From the NCBI GenBank assembly GCA_022649305.1, contig JALCNW010000010.1, forward strand, positions 18,008 to 82,007: DNA of 64,000 nucleotides, read 5' to 3'. Source of the stretch: Enterobacter sp. GTDB taxonomy: Bacteria; Pseudomonadota; Gammaproteobacteria; Enterobacterales; Enterobacteriaceae. Position numbers and translations under genes: made by a program. The notes beneath the pieces are model-generated. The model was not told where the DNA came from, ran no database searches, and worked only from the letters and a program-made list of their open reading frames with translations. Shown here one piece after another: positions 19,148 through 29,159 of this stretch (the first letter of the stretch is position 1; each line of letters opens with the position of its first letter).

Positions 19148-20713
19148 TTATTCACTGTCCTTTAGGAAATCTGGCTGCCATTTAACAAAGTGAGCCAATG
19201 GCATGGGACGGCTAATCCAGTATCCCTGTAAAAAGTTAACTCCGTGCTCACGCAGCCAGGCGGCTTGCTCAGGCGTTTCTACGCCTTCGGCAACGGTCGC
19301 CATATTCAGCCTTCTGGCAAGCGTCAGCACCGCGTCCAGCACCGGAGAGGTCACGGTTTCTGTGCCAATAGCGTTAACAAAACCGCGATCGATCTTTAAA
19401 TAGTCCATCGTAAAGCGTTCAAGATAAATCAGCGCGCTGTGTCCGGTGCCAAAATCATCTATTGCTACCTCAAAACCTTCATGATGGAGCCATTCAAACA
19501 GGGGGACGGCTTCATACTGGTTAATCATGTCGCGCTCGGTAATTTCCAGCACTAGCTGGAAATGGTCCGGAGGCAGCGATGCCGCGAGTTTGCGCATGTC
19601 TTCTTTAAAACTGTCTGCATGCAAATGGCCAGGAGCAATGTTGATGCCTAACTTCGCGCCGGCAGGGAGTACGGTTTGCAGAAGCGGAGCATCACGAATA
19701 ATCAGCTCAAACAGATGCAGTGTCAGGGGGACAATCAGCTTTTGCGCTTCGGCGAAGTTGATAAATGCATCCGGTGGGATCTCACCCGCGCCCGGATGCC
19801 GCCAGCGCATAAGCACCTCAACACCCGTCATCTTCAGTTCTTTAGCATCCACGACAGGCTGATAAACCACATAAAACTGACCGCGCTTAATAGCGGTCAA
19901 AATCTCTTTACCGGGATGAAGACGGATGGTGAGGATGTAAAAAGAAAGCGTCCCTGCGGCAATTCCGCAAATCAGGCCGAAGAAAAGGGCAAACAATATT
20001 TCGTCAGTCGTCCACCGGTCTGCGTAAAGCTTAAGCGTTAACGGTACGCTTTTGAGGGTTGCTGCGCGAACCGGCGTTTCATGCAGATCGCTCACGCTAA
20101 CTAACTGGCCAGACGAGGTTAAGAGCGCTGTATCGCCAATAATCAGCGCCATCCCTTTGAATTCATCCTGCCGCGAGGTATGGCGTATATAAGGCATCAG
20201 AGTGATATTGATAGAGGCAAACACGCCACCATCTTTGACCAGCGGGTTGCGATACCAGATTGCGATTGCGGGTTTGTTCGGTAGCATTGGCGTACCGGAT
20301 AAAAGCGCCATGTCGATCGATTTATCGATATGCAGTTGCGGCATGAGTTCTTGCATGGGCGCAAACATTCCGCCCGTCGCAGAAGAGCAAAATGCCGTTT
20401 TATCTCTTACCAGCAAAAAGGCGCGGACGTTGACGCTAAACGCGGCACTTGAGGTCAGTTCTCCGCTAACGTCTTCGCAATTAGTGAGAGTAAGCGGCTG
20501 GAGGCTGTCAATGGTGCTTTTGAGCTCGTCAAAATAGCTTTCCATGTAGATGCGCAGGTCAACAATACGCGTGTCGAGTGTCTCTGCCCGCTTATGGTAG
20601 CTCAAAAAAAATTGCAACAGACCGCAGAGCAGGGCGATGAATATCCCTGCGAGAATGCTGCCTGTCAGAATTTTACGGCTGTTTGAAAAGTAGCGGGTGA
20701 ACATAAACGTCAT
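19148..20713 (-). CDS. pdeN: cyclic-di-GMP phosphodiesterase PdeN (Rtn)
   Basis: PdeN (Rtn) degrades cyclic-di-GMP and belongs to the CSS-EAL group, whose periplasmic CSS domain is controlled by disulfide formation (DsbA/DsbB). The 521-residue protein has an N-terminal helix (about residues 15-37), a periplasmic domain with the Cys-Ser-Ser motif (FCSSATG) and a second Cys (TNCEDV), a second helix (about 240-262), then a cytoplasmic EAL domain. The EAL signature reads EVL, and the catalytic residues in ITERD and DDFGTGHS are present, so it should be active. An alternative start at 20704 gives three fewer residues. It lies upstream of yejA on the same strand. Confidence 0.92.
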   Translation of the reverse strand: MTFMFTRYFSNSRKILTGSILAGIFIALLCGLLQFFLSYHKRAETLDTRIVDLRIYMESYFDELKSTIDSLQPLTLTNCEDVSGELTSSAAFSVNVRAFLLVRDKTAFCSSATGGMFAPMQELMPQLHIDKSIDMALLSGTPMLPNKPAIAIWYRNPLVKDGGVFASINITLMPYIRHTSRQDEFKGMALIIGDTALLTSSGQLVSVSDLHETPVRAATLKSVPLTLKLYADRWTTDEILFALFFGLICGIAAGTLSFYILTIRLHPGKEILTAIKRGQFYVVYQPVVDAKELKMTGVEVLMRWRHPGAGEIPPDAFINFAEAQKLIVPLTLHLFELIIRDAPLLQTVLPAGAKLGINIAPGHLHADSFKEDMRKLAASLPPDHFQLVLEITERDMINQYEAVPLFEWLHHEGFEVAIDDFGTGHSALIYLERFTMDYLKIDRGFVNAIGTETVTSPVLDAVLTLARRLNMATVAEGVETPEQAAWLREHGVNFLQGYWISRPMPLAHFVKWQPDFLKDSE

Positions 20714-20830
20714 TGTTCCTGAAGGGCCTGAGATCCATCGGGGCGGCTAAACTTACGTGTTTACAAGACTATAGTCTGGTTTAAGGTACCCAGTGATATT
20801 TAATAAATGGATGTCTGACGATTGGCAGGC

Positions 20831-20866
20831 GAAAAAAAACACCGCCGAAGCAGTGCTTTTTTTATC
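20831..20866 (-). terminator. mepS terminator with UUCG tetraloop
   Basis: Read on the minus strand, GCACUGC-UUCG-GCGGUGU (7 pairs including two G-U) is followed by eight U residues. It lies 38 bases after the mepS stop codon. Confidence 0.88.
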
Positions 20867-20903
20867 ATGTTGTCAGCCAAGGGATAACCGACAACACGAT
20901 AGG

Positions 20904-21473
20904 CTAACTGCGGCTCAGAACGCGACGCGCTTCGTTGTAGCGCTTCTTCCAGTAGGGCTCGTTCATGCTGGAGATCATCACACCACTGCTGGTGGACGCA
21001 TGAACAAACTGGTCATTGCCGATGTAAATCCCAACGTGACGACCCGTTGAACCCGCACGGAACAGAACCAAATCGCCAGTACGCAGTTTCGTACGCGAAA
21101 TGGATTTACCCATTTCCTGCTGTTCATAAGTTGAACGCGGAAGGTCTAATCCAAATTGCTCACGGAATGTACGCTGTACGAAACCGGAACAATCAATACC
21201 TTTTTTAGTGCTGCCGCCAAGGCGGTAACGCACACCTTTCCAGTCAGCATATTGATCCATAATTCGGGACTTAACGTCCAGATTACGCACCATATTTTCA
21301 AATTCATCCTGAGAGGCTTGCAGTGACGAGGCATCTTCCATGCCCACAACACGCGTCTCAGGATGCATATTCCTGGCGGTATTTGTCGAACTACATGCAG
21401 ACAGCAGTACCGCTACTGCTATTGCCGGGATTCCCCGCAAGATATATCTCAAAATCGGTTGAGATTTGACCAT
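20904..21473 (-). CDS. mepS: murein DD-endopeptidase / LD-carboxypeptidase lipoprotein MepS
   Basis: MepS (Spr) cuts D-Ala-mDAP crosslinks so that the peptidoglycan mesh can grow. It is an outer-membrane lipoprotein whose level is set by NlpI-Prc degradation. The 189-residue precursor has a lipobox LLSAC at residue 27 and an NlpC/P60 domain with catalytic Cys95 (DCSGF) and two histidines (GRHVGIYIG and FVHAS). The length matches the family. It is preceded by a 412-base gap that probably holds its promoter, and followed by its own terminator. Confidence 0.97.
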   Translation of the reverse strand: MVKSQPILRYILRGIPAIAVAVLLSACSSTNTARNMHPETRVVGMEDASSLQASQDEFENMVRNLDVKSRIMDQYADWKGVRYRLGGSTKKGIDCSGFVQRTFREQFGLDLPRSTYEQQEMGKSISRTKLRTGDLVLFRAGSTGRHVGIYIGNDQFVHASTSSGVMISSMNEPYWKKRYNEARRVLSRS

Positions 21474-21885
21474 GTTGATTATTTTCCCTTGAAGTCCTTA
21501 ACGATAAAATTCGTTATAAAAATGCCAAACGTGACGAGACTAAATATCTGCGCACAATGAGACAATTCTTTATGGTCAAATCTGTGGTCTAACGCACAAA
21601 CTTATTCACCCTGAGAATAATTATCTCTGTGAGGCAAAACGAGTTCGAGATTAACCGATTGCCTTAGTCATTGCGAGTAAAAATATCCATTTTTTTATAA
21701 GAAATTGTGATAGTGAAAGTGATTAACCGGGATTGGACATAAAGGTGTTAATTTAGGTTAAAGAACGCACAACGCATTCATTTATATAATGAATAGTATT
21801 ACAAGAAGATGACATCTGAGGGCGTAATTGAGGGAAAGCCAGGCAGGGATCGAAAATGATCCCTGATGGATGGTGTTAATTTTGG
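21474..21885. other. long intergenic region between lpxT and mepS
   Basis: This 412-base AT-rich stretch shows no credible gene. It should contain the mepS promoter and 5' leader. A perfect stem-loop (AGGGATC-gaaaat-GATCCCT, 21845-21864) sits 22 bases after the lpxT stop; it lacks a T-run on the minus strand, so it may be an mRNA 3' end processing stem instead of an intrinsic terminator. No small RNA could be assigned by eye. Confidence 0.5.
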
Positions 21886-22602
21886 TTAGTTATTTGTTTT
21901 AATTTTGTTGCGTCGACCTGGCAGATAGCGATCGAAAACGGCAATCAAACGGTCGGACAACGGGGTCATTAAGCACCACGGCAGACCAATTAATACGGCA
22001 GAAAGAGAGCCGACGGCAATATCAGTCAGCCAGTGCGCGCCAATCATTACGCGCGGGAAGGCGAAAACTACAACAATCATTAGACCAATAAAGAAGGCTT
22101 TTTTGCCGAAATAACGCAGCATGAATGCTGAAAAAATAAGCAGCATCATTCCATGATCGCCAGGGAAACTGTCTTTCGATGCATCCTTGGTGGAGATGTG
22201 CAGTAATTCACTGACGCGGTAAACATCGGGGAAAGAGAGCGTTGGGCTGGAACGCTTAACCGGCATCAGCCCCTGCGCCAGCTGATTAATCACCACGGCG
22301 GTCAGCAGCATCACCAGGCCGATGATGATTATCCTGCGACGACCTGTGGCATCTTCTTTGAGCCAGAACGAGAGCATCAGGCCGCCCATTGCCAGCAGAG
22401 AGCAGCCGTCAAAGGCACGATTGTTGGTGATTGCCACCAGCCACAAGAATGCCTGGCTCTTTACCAACTGTTGGTTGAAGAAGTGAAAGATGCCGGTGTC
22501 CAGTGGCAACCAGAAGCCATGGTTGACGGGCAAAAACCAGGACAAAAACAGCGCCAGGCCGGCAGCATTAAGCAATAAAATCAGCGGAATTCGTTTAATC
22601 AT
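21886..22602 (-). CDS. lpxT: Kdo2-lipid A phosphotransferase LpxT
   Basis: LpxT moves a phosphate from undecaprenyl diphosphate to the 1-phosphate of lipid A, in the periplasmic face of the inner membrane, giving the 1-diphosphate form and recycling the carrier lipid. The 238-residue protein has about six helices and the three PAP2 phosphatase motifs: KRSSP, PGDHG and a RVMIGAHWLTDI block with the catalytic His. The start at 22602 (MIKRIPL) fits the family; an ATG two codons upstream is possible. It follows yeiR by about 30 bases on the same strand. Confidence 0.95.
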   Translation of the reverse strand: MIKRIPLILLLNAAGLALFLSWFLPVNHGFWLPLDTGIFHFFNQQLVKSQAFLWLVAITNNRAFDGCSLLAMGGLMLSFWLKEDATGRRRIIIIGLVMLLTAVVINQLAQGLMPVKRSSPTLSFPDVYRVSELLHISTKDASKDSFPGDHGMMLLIFSAFMLRYFGKKAFFIGLMIVVVFAFPRVMIGAHWLTDIAVGSLSAVLIGLPWCLMTPLSDRLIAVFDRYLPGRRNKIKTNN

Positions 22603-22636
22603 AATCATATATAAGGCAGTTTAGTCGAGGGCAACG

Positions 22637-23623
22637 TTAATCGCCCGAACTTAAACGAAGCGTCAACAAGCTGGCCTGAAGTGCGTTCCAGTCGGTGTTA
22701 ACCGCACTAATTAACTCTATTCGACTGTCCGGTGGGGCAACATTTTGCGTTTCTATGAAGAAATCCTGCCCTTGACGGTTGATCCGCACCAGTCCATCTG
22801 GCGTGCGCATGATGCCTTTAACGCGCTCGACGGGCGCGAGCCTTGCCCACTCCAGAATACCGATTGTGTCAAAGCGAGTATCGGCATCAAAGATCCAGCC
22901 GCAGGCCTGATGGCCCTGGCCGCTATTCAGGCTGCGACGCCATCGCTGATGCTCCGGCAGGCTCAAGGCCGCCAGTCCTTTTTTGTTAGCATGATGATGG
23001 GAATGTGCCGCGCTCGCGGGGAGTTCCGCAGAATTCAGTCGAGGCAGATCAAGCAGAGCATTATCGATGCAACCCTGCGTGGTCTGAACAAACTGGCGGT
23101 CGTTGCCAGCGTGCTGCCACCAGCGCTCAAACGCTTCGCGGCTCTCCTGGGTGGCACGGTCGGCTTTATTCGCCACGATAATATCGGCCGAGGCCAGCTG
23201 GTCGCGGAAATTGTCATTCTGCACCGCTTTTTCATCAAGCAGCTGGCGAGGATCAAGGATACACAGCGTGGCGCGCAGATCGATCCACGGTTCATAAACC
23301 GGTGCGGTAAGCAGATCGAGGATCTGCTTAGGGTGACCTAATCCAGTGGGTTCAATGATCAAACGGTCGGGCTTTCCCTGACGCAGCAGCGTATTCAACC
23401 CGACCTGCATCGGTAATCCATTGACGCAGCACATACATCCGCCCGGGATTTCCTTAACCAGCGCGCCACTGTCGGCAAGCAATGCGCCATCAATACCGAT
23501 TTCGCCAAATTCATTCACCAGCACAGCCCATTTTTCGGACGGATCTTTATTTGCGAGTAGATGCAGGATTGAGGTGGTTTTACCGCTACCGAGAAATCCG
23601 GTTACCAGGTTGGTTTTGGTCAC
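22637..23623 (-). CDS. yeiR: COG0523 zinc-binding GTPase YeiR
   Basis: YeiR is a G3E-family metallochaperone-type GTPase; E. coli YeiR binds zinc and hydrolyses GTP. The 328-residue protein has Walker A GFLGSGKTT (about residue 9), the metal-binding GCMCC motif of the family (about residue 60), the base-recognition NKAD, and a His-rich stretch HSHHH near residue 210. The C-terminal CobW_C domain is present. The start is GTG 23623 with GGAG upstream in CACGTG context; the open frame runs 39 codons further without family similarity. It is flanked by yeiQ and lpxT, all on the minus strand. Confidence 0.94.
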   Translation of the reverse strand: MTKTNLVTGFLGSGKTTSILHLLANKDPSEKWAVLVNEFGEIGIDGALLADSGALVKEIPGGCMCCVNGLPMQVGLNTLLRQGKPDRLIIEPTGLGHPKQILDLLTAPVYEPWIDLRATLCILDPRQLLDEKAVQNDNFRDQLASADIIVANKADRATQESREAFERWWQHAGNDRQFVQTTQGCIDNALLDLPRLNSAELPASAAHSHHHANKKGLAALSLPEHQRWRRSLNSGQGHQACGWIFDADTRFDTIGILEWARLAPVERVKGIMRTPDGLVRINRQGQDFFIETQNVAPPDSRIELISAVNTDWNALQASLLTLRLSSGD

Positions 23624-23746
23624 GTGAGCTCCAGGAAAAAGGATAATGCGATGACAATTATCCGTAATCCTGGCGAAAAAGAACAGCAATGAGAAGGGGG
23701 AGGGCGAACGCGGAGCTACGCTGTTCGCCTTTAAACGCAAAAATCG

Positions 23747-25216
23747 TTAAATCGCCAGGGTGTCAATAATGGCCTGACGCGCACCGCGCTGGGCAATCAG
23801 CTGGTAAGCATGATTTACGGCTTCGACAAACTGCGGATTGGCAGGTAAATCGGTGCCGAATATTTCCGACAGCATCAGCAGCGCATTGACTCGCTCATTA
23901 TCGTGGCTGGTTTCCACGCTGGCACGAATTTTATCGCTAAGCGGATCGCGAATATCAATGGCATTGCCCTTATCATCCACGCCGCTCACGTAGCGCATCC
24001 ATCCCGCAACGCCGAGCGCCAGAAGCGGCCAGGCACTTTCACGCTGTAAATGCACCCGTACGCCTTCCAGCATCCGCTGGGGCAGTTTTTGACTGCCGTC
24101 CATTGCGATCTGCCAGGTGCGATGCTGCAACGCCGGGTTGGCAAAACGGGCGATCAGGCTATCGGCATAAGCTGTCAAATCGACGTCGGTGATACGCAGC
24201 GTCGGCGCTTGCTCGTCGAGCATTAAACGGCGGGCCGCATCGCGAAAGGCGTCATCTTCCATACATTCATTAATATGGGCGTAACCGGCAAGATAACCCA
24301 GATAGGCCAGAAACGAGTGGCTGCCGTTAAGCATCCGGAGTTTCATCTGCTCCCACGGCAGGACGTCCTGCACCATTTGCACGCCTGCGATTTCCCACTC
24401 CGGACGACCAGCAACAAAATTGTCTTCAATGACCCACTGGATAAACGGCTCACAGCTGATGGCGCAGGGGTCGACGATTCCGTTCAGCTCCTGGGCGATT
24501 TCTGCCAAAGACGCCTCGGTTGCGGCGGGCACAATCCGGTCCACCATCGTACCGGGGAAGCTCACGTGAGAGGCAATCCACTCCGCTAACTCCGGATCGC
24601 GCTTTTCAGCCATGCCAAGCACGGCATTTTTCACGACATGTCCGTTGTCCGGAATGTTATCGCACGACAACACCGTGAAGGGGGGCAAGCCACGTTCACG
24701 TCGACGGTACAAGGCCTCGACAAGAATACCAGGCGCGGAGTGCGGCTCTGTCGGATGTTCCAGGTCGTGAACAATGCGCGTATTTTGCGTATCCAATGCT
24801 CCGGTTGCCGGATCAATGCAGTAGCCTTTTTCGGTAATCGTCAAAGAGACAATCGCCACCTGCGGTTCACAGAATTTCTCTATGATGGCCGCCAACGAAT
24901 CGAGTTTTACATTCAGACATTCGTGCACCGCCCCAACGATAATCGGCTGATGACCTTCTGCACCTTTTTCCAGCACCGTAAACAGGTGGTTCTGGGCGCG
25001 GAGCTGACTCATGAGCACGTCACCGCTGAACAGACTGATCTCGCAGATACCCCAGTCGCCGCCTTTAGCATTCAACACGCGATTTGTTAACAGCGCCTGA
25101 TGCGCGCGATGAAAAGCCCCGAAGCCAAGATGGACAATACGAGAGCGCAGCTGCTGGCGATCGTAACGCGGCTGTTGAACGTGGGAAGGGAGTGAGGCGG
25201 AAGCGATTGTCTTCAT
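23747..25216 (-). CDS. yeiQ: mannitol dehydrogenase-family oxidoreductase YeiQ (fructuronate reductase-like)
   Basis: YeiQ belongs to the polyol dehydrogenase family of UxuB (fructuronate reductase) and MtlD. The 489-residue protein has a Rossmann NAD motif (VHLGFGAFHRAHQ) near residue 25 and the catalytic Lys-x-x-x-x-Asn-x-x-His block of this family in KLRMLNGSHS (about residue 300). It probably interconverts D-mannonate and D-fructuronate or a related sugar acid. The start at 25216 follows CAGGTG; a GTG three codons upstream is the other choice. It diverges from uxuA, and the shared 205-base region carries two UxuR/ExuR-like operators, which supports a hexuronate role. That role is inference. 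Confidence 0.9.
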   Translation of the reverse strand: MKTIASASLPSHVQQPRYDRQQLRSRIVHLGFGAFHRAHQALLTNRVLNAKGGDWGICEISLFSGDVLMSQLRAQNHLFTVLEKGAEGHQPIIVGAVHECLNVKLDSLAAIIEKFCEPQVAIVSLTITEKGYCIDPATGALDTQNTRIVHDLEHPTEPHSAPGILVEALYRRRERGLPPFTVLSCDNIPDNGHVVKNAVLGMAEKRDPELAEWIASHVSFPGTMVDRIVPAATEASLAEIAQELNGIVDPCAISCEPFIQWVIEDNFVAGRPEWEIAGVQMVQDVLPWEQMKLRMLNGSHSFLAYLGYLAGYAHINECMEDDAFRDAARRLMLDEQAPTLRITDVDLTAYADSLIARFANPALQHRTWQIAMDGSQKLPQRMLEGVRVHLQRESAWPLLALGVAGWMRYVSGVDDKGNAIDIRDPLSDKIRASVETSHDNERVNALLMLSEIFGTDLPANPQFVEAVNHAYQLIAQRGARQAIIDTLAI

Positions 25217-25279
25217 GAAATACACACCTGATTAACCATTAATTAACAACGCCAGTGTAAAGTTATATGACAGCAAATT

Positions 25280-25297
25280 AAATTGGTATGCCGTAAA
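25280..25297. promoter_or_regulatory. UxuR/ExuR-like operator near yeiQ
   Basis: The sequence AAATTGGTATGCCGTAAA resembles the UxuR/ExuR operator (ATTGGTATACCAAT) over its left half and centre. It lies 64 bases upstream of the yeiQ start. Confidence 0.6.
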
Positions 25298-25387
25298 TAT
25301 CCGGATTCTGTGAGTTCGATCAATCAATGTTGCGCGGTGGATTGACCATCATCACCAAGCATGTATGGTAGTCGTCATTGCGTTAAC

Positions 25388-25405
25388 ATATTTTGGTATA
25401 ACAAC
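25388..25405. promoter_or_regulatory. UxuR/ExuR-like operator near uxuA
   Basis: The sequence ATATTTTGGTATAACAAC has the TTGGTATAnCAA core of UxuR/ExuR operators, about 17 bases before the uxuA start codon. Together with the site at 25280 it would allow joint repression of both divergent genes. Confidence 0.65.
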
Positions 25406-25421
25406 TTGAGAGGGTGTGGCA

Positions 25422-26612
25422 ATGGAACAAACCTGGCGTTGGTACGGACCGAACGATCCGGTTTCTCTTGATGATGTGCGTCAGGCTGGCGCAACGGGCG
25501 TTGTGACAGCATTGCACCATATTCCAAACGGTCAGGTGTGGCCGGTGGAAGAGATCAAAAAGCGTCAGGCTATTCTGGCGGAAAAGGGCTTAACCTGGTC
25601 AGTCGTAGAAAGTATTCCCGTCCATGAAGATATCAAAACGCATTCCGGTGAGTACGAGACCTGGATTGCTAACTATCAGCAGAGCATTCGTAACCTCGGA
25701 GCCTGTGGTATTGATACGGTGTGCTACAACTTTATGCCGATTCTTGACTGGACGCGTACCGATCTTGAGTACCAAATGCCGGACGGTTCAAAAGCGCTGC
25801 GTTTCGACCAGATTGCCTTTGCGGCATTCGAACTGCATATCCTCAAGCGTCCGGGTGCCGAAGCGGATTACTCTGCGCAAGAGCTACAACAAGCGCAGCA
25901 GTGGTTCAACGACGCAAGCGATGCGGATATCGAAAAGCTGACCCGCAACATCATTGCCGGTCTACCCGGTGCGGAAGAGGGTTATACCCTGGATCAGTTC
26001 CGCGCGCGTCTGGCGGAATATGGTGACATCGACAAGAATCAGCTGCGCGAAAATATGGCTTACTTCCTGCGGGCGATTGTTCCGATAGCTGAAGCCTGCG
26101 GTTTACGCCTGGCCGTCCACCCGGACGATCCACCGCGTCCTATCCTGGGCCTGCCGCGTATTGTTTCAACGATTGAAGATATGCAATGGCTGAAAGAGAC
26201 CGTTGATAGCATCAACAATGGCTTCACCATGTGTACCGGTTCGTACGGTGTGCGTGAAGATAACGATCTGGTGCGCATGATCGAAGCCTTTGGCGATCGT
26301 ATTCACTTCACCCATCTGCGTGCGACCTGTCGTGAAGATAACCCAAAAACCTTCCACGAAGCGGCTCACCTGGGCGGCGATGTGAATATGGTGGCAGTAG
26401 TTGATGCGATTCTTGGGGAAGAGCAACGTCGTAAGCAGGCAGGTGATTTGCGTCCGATCCCATTCCGTCCGGACCACGGGCACCAGATGCTGGACGATCT
26501 TCGCAAGAAAACGAATCCTGGTTATTCGGCGATTGGTCGACTAAAAGGGATGGCGGAAGTGCGCGGTGTTGAACTGGCGCTCAAGATGACGAAATATCCA
26601 GAACTGTTGTAA
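25422..26612 (+). CDS. uxuA: D-mannonate dehydratase
   Basis: UxuA removes water from D-mannonate to give 2-keto-3-deoxygluconate, the step after fructuronate reduction in glucuronate use. The 396-residue protein begins [16 protein letters not shown], matches UxuA along its whole length, and keeps the metal-site blocks [24 protein letters not shown]-like [12 protein letters not shown] and RPDHGHQML. In E. coli uxuA is with uxuB at another locus; here it stands alone facing yeiQ. The start is ATG 25422 with GAGGGTG upstream; a GTG two codons earlier is in frame. A terminator follows. Confidence 0.95.
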   Translation: MEQTWRWYGPNDPVSLDDVRQAGATGVVTALHHIPNGQVWPVEEIKKRQAILAEKGLTWSVVESIPVHEDIKTHSGEYETWIANYQQSIRNLGACGIDTVCYNFMPILDWTRTDLEYQMPDGSKALRFDQIAFAAFELHILKRPGAEADYSAQELQQAQQWFNDASDADIEKLTRNIIAGLPGAEEGYTLDQFRARLAEYGDIDKNQLRENMAYFLRAIVPIAEACGLRLAVHPDDPPRPILGLPRIVSTIEDMQWLKETVDSINNGFTMCTGSYGVREDNDLVRMIEAFGDRIHFTHLRATCREDNPKTFHEAAHLGGDVNMVAVVDAILGEEQRRKQAGDLRPIPFRPDHGHQMLDDLRKKTNPGYSAIGRLKGMAEVRGVELALKMTKYPELL

Positions 26613-26629
26613 CCAGAATGGTTGTAAAA

Positions 26630-26658
26630 AGAAACCCGGCGAAAGCCGGGTTTTTTGT
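26630..26658. terminator. bidirectional terminator between uxuA and yeiP
   Basis: An 8-bp stem (AACCCGGC-GAAA-GCCGGGTT, 26633-26652) with a GNRA tetraloop is followed by six T residues and preceded by an A-rich tract. Confidence 0.92.
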
Positions 26659-27231
26659 TTAGTCTGCGCGACCCATGTAACGTTTTTCTTCGATATGGAT
26701 GCGGATCTTCTCGCCAGCGGACAGGTATTCAGGAACCTGTACCACCAGACCTGTGGTCAGCGTGGCGGGTTTGTTACGTGCGCTCGCTGACGCGCCTTTG
26801 ATGCCAGGGGATGTTTCGACGATTTCCAGATCGACCGTCTGTGGCAGCTCCAGCGCCAGCAGCTGGCCGTCCCAGGTCAGAACCTGCATATCCGGCATGC
26901 CACCTTCAGGAATAAACAGCAGCTCATCTTCAATCTGATCTTTGGTGAAGATGTAAGGGGTGTAATCTTCTTTATCCATGAACACGTATTCGTTGCCGTC
27001 AATGTAGGAGAAATCAACGAAGCGACGGGTCAGGGTCACGGTATCAACAATATCATCGCCTTTAAAACGCTCTTCAACCTTCAGCCCGCTACGGACATCG
27101 GCAAAACGCATTTTGTACAGCGTTGCTGCGCCACGGGCGCTCGGGGACTGAACATCGATATCTTTCACAATCAGCAGTTTGCCGTTGTAGTTCAGTACCA
27201 TACCTTTCTTAATTTCGTTCGCTCTTGGCAT
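26659..27231 (-). CDS. yeiP: elongation factor P-like protein YeiP
   Basis: YeiP (EfpL) is a paralogue of EF-P, which helps the ribosome at poly-proline and related stalling motifs. The 190-residue protein has the three domains of the family: KOW-like N-terminal, then two OB folds. The loop tip that carries the modified lysine in EF-P reads [15 protein letters not shown] here, an unmodified arginine tip as known for EfpL. The start at 27231 ([10 protein letters not shown]) was chosen by homology; the open frame runs 32 codons further. It is convergent with uxuA. Confidence 0.95.
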   Translation of the reverse strand: MPRANEIKKGMVLNYNGKLLIVKDIDVQSPSARGAATLYKMRFADVRSGLKVEERFKGDDIVDTVTLTRRFVDFSYIDGNEYVFMDKEDYTPYIFTKDQIEDELLFIPEGGMPDMQVLTWDGQLLALELPQTVDLEIVETSPGIKGASASARNKPATLTTGLVVQVPEYLSAGEKIRIHIEEKRYMGRAD

Positions 27232-27396
27232 TGCAATAATCCTGTTTACGGAGAGGTAAAAAATATCGCGCCAAATTACTCGTGCGCGGCCTTTCAGGCA
27301 AGAGGAATTCGTGGCTTTTGCTATCAATACACAAAAGGTGTTACTGTGCGCCCGATGCCCGACTACACGGGCTTCAGCTAATGACAGAGAGTGCTT

Positions 27397-27651
27397 ATGG
27401 ATTGCCGTCCAGACTGTGGCGCGTGCTGTACTGCGCCGTCCATTTCAAGCCCCATTCCGGGGATGCCAGATGGCAAGCCTGCCAACACGCGTTGTATCCA
27501 ACTTTCCGAACATAACCTGTGTCATATTTTTGGTTCGCCGCTGCGTCCGCAAGTGTGCGCTGGGCTTCAGCCTGCAAAGGATATGTGCGGCAACTCGCGT
27601 GAACAGGCGATAACGTATCTTCTTGAATTAGAGGCGCTTACCGCGCCCTAA
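27397..27651 (+). CDS. yeiW: YeiW, YkgJ-type cysteine cluster protein
   Basis: This 84-residue protein belongs to the UPF0153 / YkgJ-type CxxCxxCC cluster family. Eight cysteines are arranged as CRPDCGACC, then C, C, C and C spaced along the chain, with the conserved [19 protein letters not shown] block. A metal or Fe-S ligand role is likely from the pattern, but the function is unknown. The start is ATG 27397; an in-frame GTG lies two codons upstream. The stop codon overlaps that of the convergent setB by four bases. Confidence 0.88.
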   Translation: MDCRPDCGACCTAPSISSPIPGMPDGKPANTRCIQLSEHNLCHIFGSPLRPQVCAGLQPAKDMCGNSREQAITYLLELEALTAP

Positions 27652-28829
27652 ACATCTTTGATGCGTGTCAGGCAGCCGACCGTAATGATGCACATGACCA
27701 GCGCAATCCAGAACACCGTGTGATAGCTCCAGATTTCCGCCACGATACCCGCAAGCGACCCCGCAATAATCCAGCCGACGCGCGTAGTATTGGTATAAAG
27801 CGTGGTTGCTGCTCCTGCCTGACCCGGCATCAAATCCTGGAAGTAGAGCATACCGATGCCTGCAAGAATGCCGATATAAATGGCGTTCAGCAGTTGTAAA
27901 GCAAGCAACAAGACTGGCGTATGAACCGTTAGCATCCCCACGTAAAACAGCAGACCCGCCACGACCGCAATGCGCATCAGGAAACGTTTACCGAAGCGTT
28001 TAGCGTAATAACCTGCAATCAGCATAGTCGGGATTTCCAGACCAGCCGCCGTGCCCATCATTATGCCCGCTAATTTTTCCGGTAGATGAAGCTCATCTAT
28101 AATAAACAGAGGCATATTGATGATATAGAGGCTGTTGGTGCCCCACATCAGCGTACAGATGGTAAACAGAAGCAAGGCATCGCGACGATTACGGCGCGGA
28201 GCTTCCAGCGTCCCCGTTGCCAGTTTCGGTTCTTTACGCATCGTCGGCAGGAAAAACCACACCATCACGCCGCACACCACAAAGGCGACAGCAGCGCTGA
28301 GATACATCGCCGTAAAACCAAAACCCATTGCCAGCGCATACGCCAGCGGCGGGCCAATGACCCACGCCAGAGAAACCTGGGCGCGCAGAATAGAGCTGAA
28401 CATCACCGCTTCGCGGCCAGTATGGTCTGCATGTTCGCGCGCAAGGGCAAACATCTGTGGGTTAGCGGTCGAACCAAAACTGCTGAGGAACACGCCGACA
28501 AACAGGAGAACGAAATAGTTGCGGTTCCAGGCGAACAGCAGGCACGCAAAGACGCCAAGCAGACAGCAAAAAACGATCAGACTTTTACGATCGCCTTTTC
28601 TATCGGAGCGGCCGGCCAGAAACTGGCTAACCAGGATGCCGATGATGGCGCTACCCGTGAAAAAGAAGCCAACCATCGCCGGGCGAGCGTGGACTTCGTT
28701 AGTCAGGAATAAACTGAGCGTTGGTGTTTGTAACGCACCGGCAATACCCGTGAGGAAGGCAACAATCAAAAACGCCGATGACGTCAAATCAAATGGCTTT
28801 GGTGAGGCGGCAGCGGGGGAGTTGTGCAT
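27648..28829 (-). CDS. setB: sugar efflux transporter SetB
   Basis: SetB is a 12-helix MFS protein that in E. coli exports lactose and glucose-like sugars; it has also been linked to chromosome segregation. The 393-residue protein has the MFS motif [14 protein letters not shown] between helices 2 and 3 and the [12 protein letters not shown] helix near the C-terminus, as in the SET family. The start at 28829 ([15 protein letters not shown]) is the family start. It is divergent from the fruBKA operon, with 366 bases between. Confidence 0.93.
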   Translation of the reverse strand: MHNSPAAASPKPFDLTSSAFLIVAFLTGIAGALQTPTLSLFLTNEVHARPAMVGFFFTGSAIIGILVSQFLAGRSDRKGDRKSLIVFCCLLGVFACLLFAWNRNYFVLLFVGVFLSSFGSTANPQMFALAREHADHTGREAVMFSSILRAQVSLAWVIGPPLAYALAMGFGFTAMYLSAAVAFVVCGVMVWFFLPTMRKEPKLATGTLEAPRRNRRDALLLFTICTLMWGTNSLYIINMPLFIIDELHLPEKLAGIMMGTAAGLEIPTMLIAGYYAKRFGKRFLMRIAVVAGLLFYVGMLTVHTPVLLLALQLLNAIYIGILAGIGMLYFQDLMPGQAGAATTLYTNTTRVGWIIAGSLAGIVAEIWSYHTVFWIALVMCIITVGCLTRIKDV

Positions 28830-29092
28830 GTTTCTGTATCAGTGATTTGAAGAAGGGCGGAGTTTACGCCGCCTGTCAGAAAATAAACAGATGTTGCGGT
28901 CAATTTCGCCACGAAAAATCAAAATGGCATTTCAGGTTAGATGTTCAAGCTGAACATTGCTGAAGTGAGCGGTTTTGCATGGTTTTAGCATCAGCAAAAA
29001 GAGAGGGGTGGATGAAAAATGTGCTGTATATCTAAGTTCTGAAACGAGAAATGTAACTTTTCTTGCAAGGTTCAGCAGAAAGCGCAAGACTT

Positions 29093-29110
29093 CTTGAAAC
29101 GTTTCAGCGC
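29093..29110. promoter_or_regulatory. Cra (FruR) operator O1 of fruBKA
   Basis: CTTGAAACGTTTCAGCGC matches the Cra operator consensus (GCTGAAACGTTTCAAG in either direction) nearly perfectly. Cra represses the fru operon until fructose-1-phosphate is made by the operon's own PTS. Confidence 0.88.
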
Positions 29111-29159
29111 TATCTTGCCTTATCTAACGAAGTAAGTTAGCGCATTTTTTCTCATAGAA

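Noticed and set aside
22745..23341. 198-residue plus-strand frame inside yeiR
   Set aside because: Antisense to a conserved GTPase, no start signal and no family similarity.
28086..28712. 208-residue plus-strand frame inside setB
   Set aside because: Antisense shadow with polar repeat-like composition; no support.
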